The notes under the pieces: generated by a model
Seen by the model: the letters and a program-made list of their open reading frames with translations, nothing else
Database searches by the model: none
Told to the model about the DNA's origin: nothing
Shown: one piece after another, positions 27,621 to 36,831 of the stretch
Layout of the letters: each line of letters starts with the position of its first letter
Position numbering within the stretch: position 1 is the stretch's first letter
Assembly (NCBI RefSeq): GCF_030156785.1
Contig: NZ_JASGLW010000008.1
Location: 31,990 to 95,989 of the forward strand
From: Methanohalophilus sp.
GTDB taxonomy: Archaea; Halobacteriota; Methanosarcinia; Methanosarcinales; Methanosarcinaceae
Length of the DNA: 64,000 bases
Direction: 5' to 3'
Made by a program: the position numbers and the translations under genes

Positions 27621-28799
27621 TTATTTAATCCGAATGGGGAGTTTTGCATCTTTTGGAATTGTGTGAATATAACGTTCCCTGAAAGAGGGGGATCTCATCA
27701 TACAATATTCAGCATTTGAACGATAAGCTGTGTGCTTACCCATGTGCTTCCAGATATCTGCCAGGCTTTCTTCCTTAACATTCCCAAATGAAAGTGGTGT
27801 GTATGCACAGGGTATAACCTCACCGGCAGGGGTAACATGCATCCATCTGCGTCCTGCAAAACATCCGAACATTTCGGGGCCCATGAAATATGGGAATGCT
27901 GTGACTCTGGGTCCGCCATTCATATGGTTTTTGTTCTTTTGGAATTTTTCAAGATGTTTCACATCTTTTTTGGTAATAACCTCATCTTCGTGCTCAAGCC
28001 ATCTACCCACTGCGATTATTTCGTAAATGGACATCTCGTGCATGCCCATACTTTCTGCCATCCCATAAAAATCCTCAAGTTGATCAATATTGTCAGGTGA
28101 AATAACCACGAACATATCGGTTAGCATACCGGCATCAAGTGAGTTTTTAATACCTTCGATAGCATCTCTGAAGGCTCCTTTGCGACCACGTATGCGATCG
28201 TGTTCCTCTTCCTCGGGACTATCAATGCTTATTCGCATTGCATACATCCCCGCATTCTTGAGATCCTGTGCCCTTTTTTGGGTCAGTCCAAAGCCGGAAG
28301 TAAAACAGGTATTGATGGTTTTTTGAGAATCAACCCTTTGAGCTATTTCAACAATATCATTCCTTACCATTGTTTCCCCGCCGTCAAAAGAGATCAGGTA
28401 GGAACCAAGATCAATGGCCTGTTCGATTGTGTTAACAATCTGATCTGCAGTTAGTTCTTTATCAGTAACAAAACCGTCTGCACCACAATGAATACAGCGG
28501 TTGGGACATCGGTCAGTGATCGCAATAGAAAACTGGTCAGGGACGCGCTTTTTCATAATAGATGCAATCTCTGCACTAATCATACGGTTGAATGCTTCGC
28601 CTGGTATGGGTGGTATCCATGTGGAAAATATTAGTGTTTCTTCATCGAAATAAATTGGTTTTTCTTCCTAGAAAATCCTGTTTATCCTCGATATTATGGG
28701 TTTTGCCAGTGTTGAAAACACTCCCTCTGTATTGAGGACTACTTTGCCATTTTCCAGTTCTGCATTAACCTTAATCATGGGTTTTTCATAAACTCGCAT
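27621..28799 (-). CDS. Radical SAM/SPASM-type protein with an in-frame TAG at codon 44 (candidate pyrrolysine protein)
   Basis: From ATG 28799 the frame runs 392 codons to TAA with a single TAG at 28670..28668. This ATG has a strong ribosome site (TTAAGGAGAT) and the usual short spacing after the prenyl synthase stop. The only usable ATG after the TAG (28583) has no ribosome site, and 28 residues of clearly coding sequence (EEKPIYFDEETLIFSTWIPP and so on) lie between the TAG and that ATG. The radical SAM cluster motif is CPNRCIHC (Cys 98, 102, 105), followed by the SAM-binding FDGGET and, in the C-terminal part, Cys residues at CFAGRR, IPCAY and EYCMM suggesting further iron-sulfur ligands. 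Substrate unknown. Neighbours (CcmD, CcmE, prenyl synthase) hint at membrane redox cofactor or cytochrome assembly. Amber decoding is inferred. Confidence 0.8.
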
Positions 28800-28813
28800 T
28801 TCTTCAAATCTCC

Positions 28814-29671
28814 TTAAGGAAGCATGCAAAATGTAGCATATTCAGTAATCTGGAATAATTTATCTCTGGCAGGGGAGTCCGGGAATTTTTTTAGCAAACT
28901 GTTAGCAAAATTAACTTCTTCATGAACGCGCTCTTCAACTTTTCTCATTGCATCTGCTGAATTCATGTGCATGCTGTATATTTCCACAAGTCCGGTTGAA
29001 TGCTGGATGGAGTGCTTGTCGTTGAGTATTTTTCTGTATTCCAATAGGTCATCAAGGATCTGGTATGCCGCTCCAACGCGTTCTCCATATTCCCGAAGAC
29101 AGGCAACTTTGTCCTCATCCGCATCAGCAGCATATGCACCCATGGCAGTACTGGCTGCAAAAAGCGATGCTGTCTTATTTCGAATGCATCGAAAATATTT
29201 TTCTTCATTCCACTGCTTTTCTGAAAAGCCTTTGATGTCTATAACTTCCCCCTCTGCCATTCTCATTCCTGCTTTTCCGAATTCAGCAATTACTTCTTTT
29301 TTATATGATGCAAGAAGTTCAATTGATTTTGATATAAGGTAATCTCCTGCAAGCATTGCAATTCCATTGCCGTATTTTTCGTTGGTGGTCTCTATACCTC
29401 TTCGAATTGTTCCCATATCCAGAAGATCATCATGTACGAGGGATGCTGAATGGATGAGTTCTATTGCAAGTGCAGCGTCAAGACCATCCTCAATTTTAGC
29501 ATCACAGACTTCGGCTGAGAGTAGTAACATTATCGGGCGTATCTTTTTACCGCCTGAATTACAAATATGGGACACTGCTTCCTTAAGATATATTCCATCT
29601 TCAATCCCGTCGGTAAACCGGGTAATTGCTTGGTTTATCTGTTGGAATTCTTCCCATGATTCAATATTCAT
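28814..29671 (-). CDS. Polyprenyl diphosphate synthase (trans-isoprenyl type)
   Basis: The enzyme adds isopentenyl units to an allylic diphosphate. The 285 residues show GGKKIRP (first binding region), the first aspartate-rich motif DDLLD in LVHDDLLDMGTIRR, and the second region in a modified form, DDLLEY, where the last Asp is Glu. Residues before the first motif (IELIHSASLVHDD) are bulky enough to suggest a longer-chain product, but chain length cannot be fixed from this. Candidate products include the methanophenazine side chain or archaeal lipid precursors. It is 14 bases from the radical SAM gene and follows ccmE. Confidence 0.88.
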   Translation of the reverse strand: MNIESWEEFQQINQAITRFTDGIEDGIYLKEAVSHICNSGGKKIRPIMLLLSAEVCDAKIEDGLDAALAIELIHSASLVHDDLLDMGTIRRGIETTNEKYGNGIAMLAGDYLISKSIELLASYKKEVIAEFGKAGMRMAEGEVIDIKGFSEKQWNEEKYFRCIRNKTASLFAASTAMGAYAADADEDKVACLREYGERVGAAYQILDDLLEYRKILNDKHSIQHSTGLVEIYSMHMNSADAMRKVEERVHEEVNFANSLLKKFPDSPARDKLFQITEYATFCMLP

Positions 29672-29695
29672 CCTGACCTCTGAATTTTTTCGTTT

Positions 29696-30085
29696 TCACT
29701 CTGAATATTTTGAGGGGCACCCCATTACAATCTGATTTGCATAAATTGTTCCATCTTCTTCAAGTCTACCACTAAGGCTGATGCTTTTTCCCTCTTTAAG
29801 ATTTGGCGGCAGGTCGCCGGTGTACTCAACACTTATAGTCAGTGCAGGATATTCAGTGTCCTGCAGCAGGAATGAGATTTTTCCGGGTTCAAGTATCAAA
29901 CTGTTGTTGTTGATGATTCCCATTGTATTGATATTTTTTCCTGTGTATTTATGCTGTTCTTCAAGAATCTGGGAAACTGTATAATACTGCTGGTTGGTAT
30001 CTATTCCCCATAGACCTGTTACAGCAATAATTGCGGCCGCCACAAGAGCAATTACTATTTTTTTCTGGCGTTTTGTAAGAGTCAT
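29696..30085 (-). CDS. ccmE: CcmE-like periplasmic heme chaperone, archaeal CxxxY type
   Basis: CcmE carries heme covalently during cytochrome c maturation. The 129 residues begin with an N-terminal anchor (IVIALVAAAIIAVTGLWGI) and then an OB-fold domain, with the segment VSVEYTGDLPPNLKEGKSIS matching the family. In bacteria the heme ligand is in HxxxY; here the C-terminal motif is CPSKY (Cys123, Tyr127), the CxxxY form known from archaea and some bacteria. The start ATG overlaps the end of the small CcmD-like gene. No ccmABCF genes are next to it. Confidence 0.85.
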   Translation of the reverse strand: MTLTKRQKKIVIALVAAAIIAVTGLWGIDTNQQYYTVSQILEEQHKYTGKNINTMGIINNNSLILEPGKISFLLQDTEYPALTISVEYTGDLPPNLKEGKSISLSGRLEEDGTIYANQIVMGCPSKYSE

Positions 30086-30201
30086 TTTTGAGTCAGCCTT
30101 TCTATTTCGTTACGTAATTGTGAACGCTTTCGAACTAGGGAGATAATATAAGAAAGTATTGTCCCAAAAATAATTAAAAAAGCTATATAAAGTGCATCCA
30201 T
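30082..30201 (-). CDS. ccmD: CcmD-like small membrane protein
   Basis: This 39-residue protein has one transmembrane segment (ALYIAFLIIFGTILSYIISL) followed by a basic, helical tail. CcmD in other organisms is a similarly small single-helix protein that helps release holo-CcmE, and it lies next to ccmE here with an ATGA overlap. The ORF is short, but position, overlap and composition make it real. The assignment rests on size and context. Confidence 0.65.
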   Translation of the reverse strand: MDALYIAFLIIFGTILSYIISLVRKRSQLRNEIERLTQK

Positions 30202-30247
30202 TCGTACGTACCTTTAAGATCTTTCTTAAGACAAGTAACTATGGACA

Positions 30248-30257
30248 TATTTATATC
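30248..30257 (+). promoter_or_regulatory. TATA box upstream of ahbD
   Basis: TATTTATATC lies about 60-70 bases before the ahbD ATG at 30317, in the 115-base divergent gap between ccmD and the heme genes. Confidence 0.45.
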
Positions 30258-30316
30258 TGATGCTTAATAGTGTTACTTAAATTACAGTCTCAAATTCAAA
30301 AGAGGCATCAAGTGTC

Positions 30317-31366
30317 ATGTTATCAACTATAAAACCTCCGCGTCTTATTGCATGGGAATTGACTTCCAGATGTAATCTTTCTTGCTTGCATTGCAGGGGT
30401 TCCTCTACTGATTGTTCAGCCAAGAATGAATTGTCAACTGGTGAAGCTCTGCATTTTATTGATGAAATAGCTTTAATGGGCTCTCCTATTTTGATCCTGA
30501 GTGGAGGAGAACCGCTTGTCAGGGACGATGTCTACGATCTTGCAAAATATGGTACTGAAAAAGGGCTTCGTGTAGTGCTCGCTACAAATGGTACCATGCT
30601 TGACAGGAAAGTTACAAAAAAGATGAAAGATGCTGGAATCAAAAGAATAAGTGTCAGTATAGACGGTTCATCTGCAGAAACCCACGATGGTTTCCGCGGT
30701 GTTCCCGGTGCATTTGAAAAAGCCATGCAAGGAATTGAAGCTCTCAATGCAGAGGGCTTAGGTTTTCAGATTAATACTACAATTACTAAACGTAATCTTT
30801 CCCAAATTCCGGAAATTTTGGAGCTAGCGAAAAAAATAGGAGCAGAAGCTCTGCATATTTTCCTGCTTGTGCCCACAGGTAGGGGCGAATCCCTAGTTGA
30901 TGAGGAAATCCCGCAGGTGGATTATGAAAAAGTACTCAGGTGGTTTTATGATCAGAGAAAAACTGCAGGATTGGAGCTAAAAGCAACCTGTGCACCACAT
31001 TATTTCCGTATCATGAGACAACGTGCTTCTCAGGAAGGCCTTGAAGTAAATGTGGATAACTTTGGTTATGAAGCTCTGAGTCGTGGATGCCTTGGAGGAA
31101 TCAGTTTCTGCTTTGTATCCAGTACAGGAGATGTACAACCATGTGGATATCTACCTATAGTGGCTGGAAATATCCGCAAGGAAAGTTTCCGGAAAATATG
31201 GGAAGAATCCGGGTTGTTTAATTCTTTGAGGGATTACAACTTACTCAAAGGAAAATGCGGAAAATGCGAGTATCGGAATGTCTGCGGTGGCTGTCGCGCT
31301 CGTGCTTATGCCGCTACAGGTGACTACCTTGCAGAGGAACCTTATTGCATCTATGTTCCACATTGA
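30317..31366 (+). CDS. ahbD: Radical SAM heme synthase AhbD (Fe-coproporphyrin III decarboxylase)
   Basis: AhbD converts iron-coproporphyrin III to heme b by oxidative decarboxylation of two propionates. The 349 residues show the radical SAM motif CNLSCLHC (Cys19, 23, 26) in the opening RLIAWELTSRCNLSCLHCRG, which I associate with AhbD rather than AhbC, a GGEP segment, and a C-terminal SPASM-like cysteine set: CGYLP, CGKCEYRNVCGGC, and PYC at the end. It precedes ahbA and ahbB by about 230 bases. AhbC, the other radical SAM enzyme of the pathway, is not clearly present. AhbC versus AhbD by eye is fairly, not fully, secure. Confidence 0.75.
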   Translation: MLSTIKPPRLIAWELTSRCNLSCLHCRGSSTDCSAKNELSTGEALHFIDEIALMGSPILILSGGEPLVRDDVYDLAKYGTEKGLRVVLATNGTMLDRKVTKKMKDAGIKRISVSIDGSSAETHDGFRGVPGAFEKAMQGIEALNAEGLGFQINTTITKRNLSQIPEILELAKKIGAEALHIFLLVPTGRGESLVDEEIPQVDYEKVLRWFYDQRKTAGLELKATCAPHYFRIMRQRASQEGLEVNVDNFGYEALSRGCLGGISFCFVSSTGDVQPCGYLPIVAGNIRKESFRKIWEESGLFNSLRDYNLLKGKCGKCEYRNVCGGCRARAYAATGDYLAEEPYCIYVPH

Positions 31367-31597
31367 AATTGGAATACATATTTGATTTTTATCTAACGAC
31401 TTGATCTGTTGGAACTGGCTCAGTTTTGAACTTCACGCATTATAAAGTGGTCGAGTGCACATCAGTTAATGGTATTTATCCTGACTTTCTGACTTATTAT
31501 TCTGTTCAGTTTTTCTATCTAAACCATACCTTTTTAATTCATAACTGCATCACTAAATCTGTCTTTCCTGATATTGTGGTAGCAGTAGGCATTTAGC

Positions 31598-32053
31598 ATG
31601 ATTGATCTTGATGAGAAAGATAAAGAGATACTTAACGAAATCCAGATGGGTTTTCCTCTTGATATTCATCCATACAGGATATTGAGCCAGAGGCTTGGTA
31701 TTCCAGAATCCGAGTTGCTTGACAGGCTTAAACGGTTAAATGCCGAAGGTGCACTCAGACGCATTGGTCCGGTAATCAATACACGCAGGGTTGGAGGTTC
31801 CAGTACCCTTGTAGCCATTAGTGTTCCTGAAGATCTTTTGGACGAGGTTGCATCCCTTGTTAACAGTTATCCTGAAGTATCTCATAATTATCTGAGGCCC
31901 TTCGAATATAATCTCTGGTTTACGGTCTCTGCTAAGGATAAGGAAACTCTTGCTGAGATCCTTGAAGATATCCGCAGCAAAACTGGTCTTCCAATGCTTG
32001 ATCTTCCTACAAAACGCCTTTTTAAAATCGGGGTGATGTTTAATGTCCGATAA
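31598..32053 (+). CDS. ahbA: Siroheme decarboxylase subunit AhbA
   Basis: AhbA and AhbB form a heterodimer that decarboxylates siroheme to 12,18-didecarboxysiroheme, the first committed step of the alternative heme pathway. The 151-residue protein has an Lrp/AsnC-like fold: N-terminal helix-turn-helix (MIDLDEKDKEILNEIQ), then a RAM-like domain ending PTKRLFKIGVMFNVR. Residues RIGPVINTRRVG and the NYLRPFEYNLWFTV segment fit the family. Its last bases overlap ahbB. Confidence 0.85.
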   Translation: MIDLDEKDKEILNEIQMGFPLDIHPYRILSQRLGIPESELLDRLKRLNAEGALRRIGPVINTRRVGGSSTLVAISVPEDLLDEVASLVNSYPEVSHNYLRPFEYNLWFTVSAKDKETLAEILEDIRSKTGLPMLDLPTKRLFKIGVMFNVR

Positions 32054-32513
32054 AATTGATGAAATTTCATATCTCATCCTTAAGTTAACCCAGGACGGCA
32101 TTCCATTTTCTTCTTCTCCTTTTGAAGACATTGCAGAAAAATTAGGGATTTCCGAGCAGGAAGTTGTGGATCGACTGGTTGACATGCAAAAGAACGGTTT
32201 TATTCGCCGTTTTGGTGCATCAATTGCCCATAGGAATATTGGCATCACTGCCAATGCTATGTGTGTCTGGAATGTTCCGGATGAAAAGGTTGAAGAGGTA
32301 GGTAAAATCATGTCGTCTTTCCCGGAAGTCACACATTGCTATGAAAGACCCCGGTATCCCAATTGGCCATATAATATGTACACAATGGTACATTCCTATA
32401 ACAGGAATGAATGTATTGAAATAGCAAAAAAAATATCTGAAGCTGTGGGTATTGATGATTATTCCCTGCTTTTCAGCGAGCGTGAGTTCAAAAAGACCGG
32501 CGTAAGGTTATAA
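32043..32513 (+). CDS. ahbB: Siroheme decarboxylase subunit AhbB
   Basis: This is the partner of AhbA, with the same Lrp-like fold. The 156 residues include the helix-turn-helix (FEDIAEKLGISEQEVVDRL), the RRFGASIAHRNIGITANAM segment and the conserved CYERPRYPNWPYNMYTM stretch near the middle, whose His, Tyr and Arg residues line the siroheme site in known structures. It ends SEREFKKTGVRL. The start overlaps ahbA by 11 bases, as expected for an obligate heterodimer. Confidence 0.85.
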   Translation: MSDKIDEISYLILKLTQDGIPFSSSPFEDIAEKLGISEQEVVDRLVDMQKNGFIRRFGASIAHRNIGITANAMCVWNVPDEKVEEVGKIMSSFPEVTHCYERPRYPNWPYNMYTMVHSYNRNECIEIAKKISEAVGIDDYSLLFSEREFKKTGVRL

Positions 32514-32527
32514 CTCTGGTGATATGG

Positions 32528-33223
32528 ATGCCTGAAAGAAAATATCTTCCCCTTTTCATAGATATGTCTTCAAGAAAAGTCGTTATCTTTGGCGGAGGCA
32601 AAGTAGGGGAAAGAAAAGCTCTTTTGTTCAAGGATTTTGCTCATGTTACTGTTATTAGTACATCTTTTACGGACGTACTGCATAAATATTCAAAAGAAGG
32701 CGAGATAAAACTGATAAACTCAGACATTTCAGATCTCACAGCAAACCAGATCAAGGAATTTGTTAAAGATTCGTTTATTGTGATAACTGCAACAAATAAT
32801 CCAGAGCTCAATGAGAAAATAGGGGATCTGGCAGAAAAATCAGGTGCTCTTATAAATGCAGTAAACTTTGTAGGTGATCTGATAATCCCTTCTGTAATCA
32901 GGCAGGATCCGGTTATTTTGGGAATTTCCACTACAGGAAGCAGTCCTGCTCTTTCTAAATATATTCGTCTGAAGCTTGAGGAAGTCATTACGCCTGCTTA
33001 CGGGCAAATGGCTAAATTGCAGGAGGAATGTCGCAGCATTCTTAAAGAAAAGGTTCGTGAAGAATCGGAAAGAAAAGCTATTCTATGGGAAATCCTTGAA
33101 AACAAAGAAATATGGGATGCATTTACCGTTTCCTATGAAACAGCATATAATATAGCATATAATATAATGTTGAAGCACTTTGAAGATCATAATACCTCTC
33201 TATTCAAAGGAGGCGCCCTTTGA
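32528..33223 (+). CDS. Precorrin-2 dehydrogenase (siroheme synthase N-terminal type)
   Basis: The enzyme oxidises precorrin-2 to sirohydrochlorin with NAD+ and may also insert iron. The 231 residues begin YLPLFIDMSSRKVVIFGGGK, with the NAD-binding GGGKVGERKA motif, then the catalytic-region sequence NAVNFVGDLIIPSVI and GISTTGSSPALSKYIR, all typical of the CysG-N/Met8p family. Length matches the single-domain form. A GTG nine bases upstream is an alternative start. It supplies siroheme precursor for AhbA/B and overlaps hemA. Confidence 0.9.
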   Translation: MPERKYLPLFIDMSSRKVVIFGGGKVGERKALLFKDFAHVTVISTSFTDVLHKYSKEGEIKLINSDISDLTANQIKEFVKDSFIVITATNNPELNEKIGDLAEKSGALINAVNFVGDLIIPSVIRQDPVILGISTTGSSPALSKYIRLKLEEVITPAYGQMAKLQEECRSILKEKVREESERKAILWEILENKEIWDAFTVSYETAYNIAYNIMLKHFEDHNTSLFKGGAL

Positions 33224-34494
33224 CAGAAATCTCAAGTCTGGTTATAAGCCACTCAAAGGCAACGGTTGAAGAAATGGAAGGTGCATGGGAAGGAGAGCTA
33301 AATGAATTGCTCACAAAATTATATTCTCATGAACTTGTTTCTGAGTGTGCTGTGCTAAAGACTTGCAATCGTGTGGAGATATATGTGGTGTCTCCAAAGG
33401 GAAGTAGTGTCCTTTTCCACTTTGCAAAGGAAATGGGGGTTTCCTCTAAGATCGTAGATTTTTACGATCATGATGAATCTCTTCGGCATCTGCTGAGGCT
33501 TGCCTGTGGTCTTGAATCCATGATAATAGGGGAGGACCAGATTCTGGGTCAGATCAAGGACATGTTCGTCGCCACAAAAGAAGCAGGCACAATTGGTAAA
33601 GTGCTTGAGACGGCTTTCAGCAAAGCTATCCAAGTAGGCAAACGTGCCAGGACAGAGACAAAGATAAATCGCGGTGCGGTCTCAATTGCATCTGCTGCTG
33701 TAGATCTTGCGGAAGATATCCTCAATGGACTTGGAGGACGTAATATTCTTGTAATCGGTACAGGTGAAATGGGTACACTTGTAACCCGTGCCCTTGCCCA
33801 CAAGGATATGAATGTTGTTTACCTCGCAAACCGAACCTATGAAAAAGCAAGTGCCCTTGCAAGTGAAATAGGTGGGGAAGCAGTCCGTTTTGAACAACTT
33901 CATGATTATGTAAAACACGCGGATGTGATTATCAGTGCAACTTCAGCTCCGCATTATGTCCTAAAGAGAGAAGTTGTTGAGGAAGCAATAAGGGGTCGCT
34001 CGGATGAACTTCTCCTCATTGATATTGCCAGTCCCCGTGATATTGATCCGGATGTGGAAAATGTTGAGGGTGCAATTCTTCGCAATATCGACAGTCTGCG
34101 TGTAATTAATGAGCGCAATCTTCAGATGCGGCTTCAGGAAGCCAAAAAAGTCGAACTTATTATTGAGGAAGAATACAACCTCTTGCTTTCCAAATATAAA
34201 CAACAGAAAGCTGATGCCCTTATTTCAGATCTTTACAGTCAGGTATACGAACTGAGAAAGAAAGAACTTGACAAGGCAATAAATCGTCTGAGTGCTTATC
34301 ATACGTTAGGCGAAATTGAACTCAGCGTACTTGACGATCTTACACGTGCCATTGCAAACAAACTGCTTGCAGGACCTACAAAATCCCTTCGCCGTGCGGC
34401 GGAATATGATGATGAGGATTTCCTTGATTCGGTATCGCAATTGTTTGATCTCAAACCTTATCAAGGAAATGATGAAAAGGATAAATATCAGTAA
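33220..34494 (+). CDS. hemA: Glutamyl-tRNA reductase
   Basis: The enzyme reduces glutamyl-tRNA to glutamate-1-semialdehyde with NADPH and commits the C5 pathway. The 424 residues include the nucleophilic Cys49 in [10 protein letters not shown], the substrate motif [20 protein letters not shown], the NADPH site [11 protein letters not shown] and a C-terminal dimerisation helix. The start is TTG at 33220, overlapping the preceding TGA; AAAGGAGG upstream makes this choice strong. Length is normal. Confidence 0.95.
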   Translation: MTEISSLVISHSKATVEEMEGAWEGELNELLTKLYSHELVSECAVLKTCNRVEIYVVSPKGSSVLFHFAKEMGVSSKIVDFYDHDESLRHLLRLACGLESMIIGEDQILGQIKDMFVATKEAGTIGKVLETAFSKAIQVGKRARTETKINRGAVSIASAAVDLAEDILNGLGGRNILVIGTGEMGTLVTRALAHKDMNVVYLANRTYEKASALASEIGGEAVRFEQLHDYVKHADVIISATSAPHYVLKREVVEEAIRGRSDELLLIDIASPRDIDPDVENVEGAILRNIDSLRVINERNLQMRLQEAKKVELIIEEEYNLLLSKYKQQKADALISDLYSQVYELRKKELDKAINRLSAYHTLGEIELSVLDDLTRAIANKLLAGPTKSLRRAAEYDDEDFLDSVSQLFDLKPYQGNDEKDKYQ

Positions 34495-34508
34495 TATGGA
34501 TGAGATGT

Positions 34509-35486
34509 ATGTTTCCCAATGTTCGAATGAGAAGATTAAGATCCGGTAAAATCCGCAATCTTGTGCGCGAGACAAAGCTCTCAGTTGATGATCTTATATA
34601 TCCAATTTTCGTGGACGAAAACACTGATTCCCCTGTAGAAGTTCGTTCCATGGAAGGTATTATGCGTCTTCCTCTATCAGAAGTTGCAGATGAGGCAAAG
34701 GCGATCGCTGATCTCGGAATAAACGGGGTAATTCTTTTTGGCATTCCTTCAAAGAAAGATGAGGTGGGCAGTAGTGCCTATGGTGATGAGGATATTGTAC
34801 AACAGGCTACCCGGGAAATCAAGGAAGAACTGGGAAAAGATCTCCTTGTAATCACCGATGTCTGTATGTGTGAATATACCTCCCACGGCCACTGTGGAAT
34901 TGTTGATCTAAAATCAAAAGACGTCATCAATGATGAAACATTGCCGATACTAGGCCAAATTGCAGTGAGTCATGCAAGGGCCGGTGCAGACATGGTGGCT
35001 CCGTCAGGGATGATGGATGGGATGATTGGCGCGATTCGTAATTCCCTGGATAATGAAAACTTCGAGAATATCCCTATAATGTCCTACGCAGCAAAATACA
35101 GTTCATGCTTCTACGGCCCTTTCAGGGACGCGGCAGATTCTGGCTACAGCTTCGGAGATCGTTCTACTTATCAAATGGATCCTGCTAACTCGAATGAGGC
35201 ATTACGTGAAGTTGAGCTTGATATCATGGAAGGTGCTGATATTGTAATGGTCAAACCGGCGCTACCCTATCTTGATATTATCCGCAGGATTAAGGATGAA
35301 TTCAGAATGCCTACAGCCGCTTACAATGTCAGTGGGGAATATTCTATGATAAAAGCTGCTGCAGCCAACGGCTGGCTGGATGGCGATAAAGCAATGTATG
35401 AATCCCTCCTGTCAATTAAACGTGCTGGCGCGGATATGATTCTCACGTATTTTGCAAAGGAACTTGCAATGATGTTACAAGATTGA
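34509..35486 (+). CDS. hemB: Delta-aminolevulinate dehydratase (porphobilinogen synthase)
   Basis: It condenses two 5-aminolevulinate molecules to porphobilinogen. The 325 residues start [13 protein letters not shown], contain the zinc-type cysteine motif [14 protein letters not shown], and the two Schiff-base lysines in [15 protein letters not shown] and [12 protein letters not shown]. The ATG at 34509 with GGATGAG upstream is preferred over the one nine bases earlier. It lies about 15 bases after hemA. Confidence 0.95.
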   Translation: MFPNVRMRRLRSGKIRNLVRETKLSVDDLIYPIFVDENTDSPVEVRSMEGIMRLPLSEVADEAKAIADLGINGVILFGIPSKKDEVGSSAYGDEDIVQQATREIKEELGKDLLVITDVCMCEYTSHGHCGIVDLKSKDVINDETLPILGQIAVSHARAGADMVAPSGMMDGMIGAIRNSLDNENFENIPIMSYAAKYSSCFYGPFRDAADSGYSFGDRSTYQMDPANSNEALREVELDIMEGADIVMVKPALPYLDIIRRIKDEFRMPTAAYNVSGEYSMIKAAAANGWLDGDKAMYESLLSIKRAGADMILTYFAKELAMMLQD

Positions 35487-35551
35487 AAATCTGTAATTCC
35501 TGTCAAATTTAAGATTTAACATGATGTTACAGAAATAATGGTGATTTGAGT

Positions 35552-36817
35552 ATGGTTAAACTTTCAAAATCAGAGAAAATGTTTGAAACCGCCAGGAAAT
35601 ATCTGCCAGGTGGTGTGAGCAGCCCGGTGCGTGCTATTAAACCTTATCCGTTTTACACAAAAGAAGCTTCAGGAAGCCACATTATAGATGTCGATGGGAA
35701 CAGTTATATTGACTATTGTCTCGCTTACGGTCCTGCAATATTTGGACATGCACATCCGTTATTGAAGGAGGCAATTGAAAAACAGCTTGATAAGGGATGG
35801 ATCTATGGGACACCCACAGAGATTGAATTCAGCCTTGCGGAGAGAATTGCGTCTCTCTATCCAAGTATTGATATGCTCCGTTTTGTTTCCACAGGTACCG
35901 AAGCCACAATGAGTGCTATTCGTGCTGCCCGTGGCTTTACCGGTAAAAACAAATTTATCAAGATTGAAGGCGGTTTTCACGGAGCTCATGACGCTGTCCT
36001 TGTAAAAGCCGGCTCAGGTGCATCTACCCTTGGAAAGCCGGATTCCCTTGGAATTCCGGAAGATTTCACCAAACATACTCTTCAGGTTCCTTTCAATGAT
36101 ATCGAGGCAATGGCGGACTTAATAACTTCCAATGATGATATTGCGGCTGTTATTCTTGAACCTGTAATGGGTAATGTAGGTCCAATTCTTCCTGAAGATG
36201 GATATTTGCAGGAAGTCCGCAAGCTTACCGAAGAAAATAACGTTTTGCTGATCTTCGATGAAGTAATCACCGGTTTCAGGCTTGCTATGGGTGGTGCACA
36301 GGAATACTATGGTGTGACCCCCGATATGACCACACTCGGCAAGATAATAGGTGGTGGTCTTCCAATTGGAATATTCGGAGGAAAACGTGAAATCATAGAA
36401 ATGATTGCACCATCTGGTTCGGTTTACCAGGCAGGAACTTTTAGTGGTCATCCACTTTCAATAGCTGCCGGTCATGCAGCAATTGACATTATGAAAGCAG
36501 AAAATATTCATTCAAAGCTCAACAGTACTGGTGATATGATGAGATCACGTTTGTCTGAGATCCTAGATGACAAAAAACTCGATTATAGTGTTTCCGGTGT
36601 TTCTTCCATGTTCAAAATATTTTTCGGGGAAAACCCCCTCAACTATCAGGATGTGCTGAAATGCGACAAAGAAGGATACTTACGTTTTTTCCACAGGATG
36701 CTGGATCAAGGTATATTCCTCCCTCCATCCCAGTTTGAAACAAATTTCCTGTCCATTGCACATACAGAAGATGATCTGGAACGCACATTCGAAGCCTATG
36801 AAAAGTGCCTTCAGTGA
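35552..36817 (+). CDS. hemL: Glutamate-1-semialdehyde 2,1-aminomutase
   Basis: This PLP enzyme turns glutamate-1-semialdehyde into 5-aminolevulinate, between HemA and HemB. The 421 residues start [20 protein letters not shown], with GGVSSPVRA, the [18 protein letters not shown] motif, the PLP-lysine in [14 protein letters not shown], and [14 protein letters not shown]. Length and motifs are canonical. GGTGAT precedes the chosen ATG. Confidence 0.96.
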   Translation: MVKLSKSEKMFETARKYLPGGVSSPVRAIKPYPFYTKEASGSHIIDVDGNSYIDYCLAYGPAIFGHAHPLLKEAIEKQLDKGWIYGTPTEIEFSLAERIASLYPSIDMLRFVSTGTEATMSAIRAARGFTGKNKFIKIEGGFHGAHDAVLVKAGSGASTLGKPDSLGIPEDFTKHTLQVPFNDIEAMADLITSNDDIAAVILEPVMGNVGPILPEDGYLQEVRKLTEENNVLLIFDEVITGFRLAMGGAQEYYGVTPDMTTLGKIIGGGLPIGIFGGKREIIEMIAPSGSVYQAGTFSGHPLSIAAGHAAIDIMKAENIHSKLNSTGDMMRSRLSEILDDKKLDYSVSGVSSMFKIFFGENPLNYQDVLKCDKEGYLRFFHRMLDQGIFLPPSQFETNFLSIAHTEDDLERTFEAYEKCLQ

Positions 36818-36831
36818 GGCGGTGTATTAAT

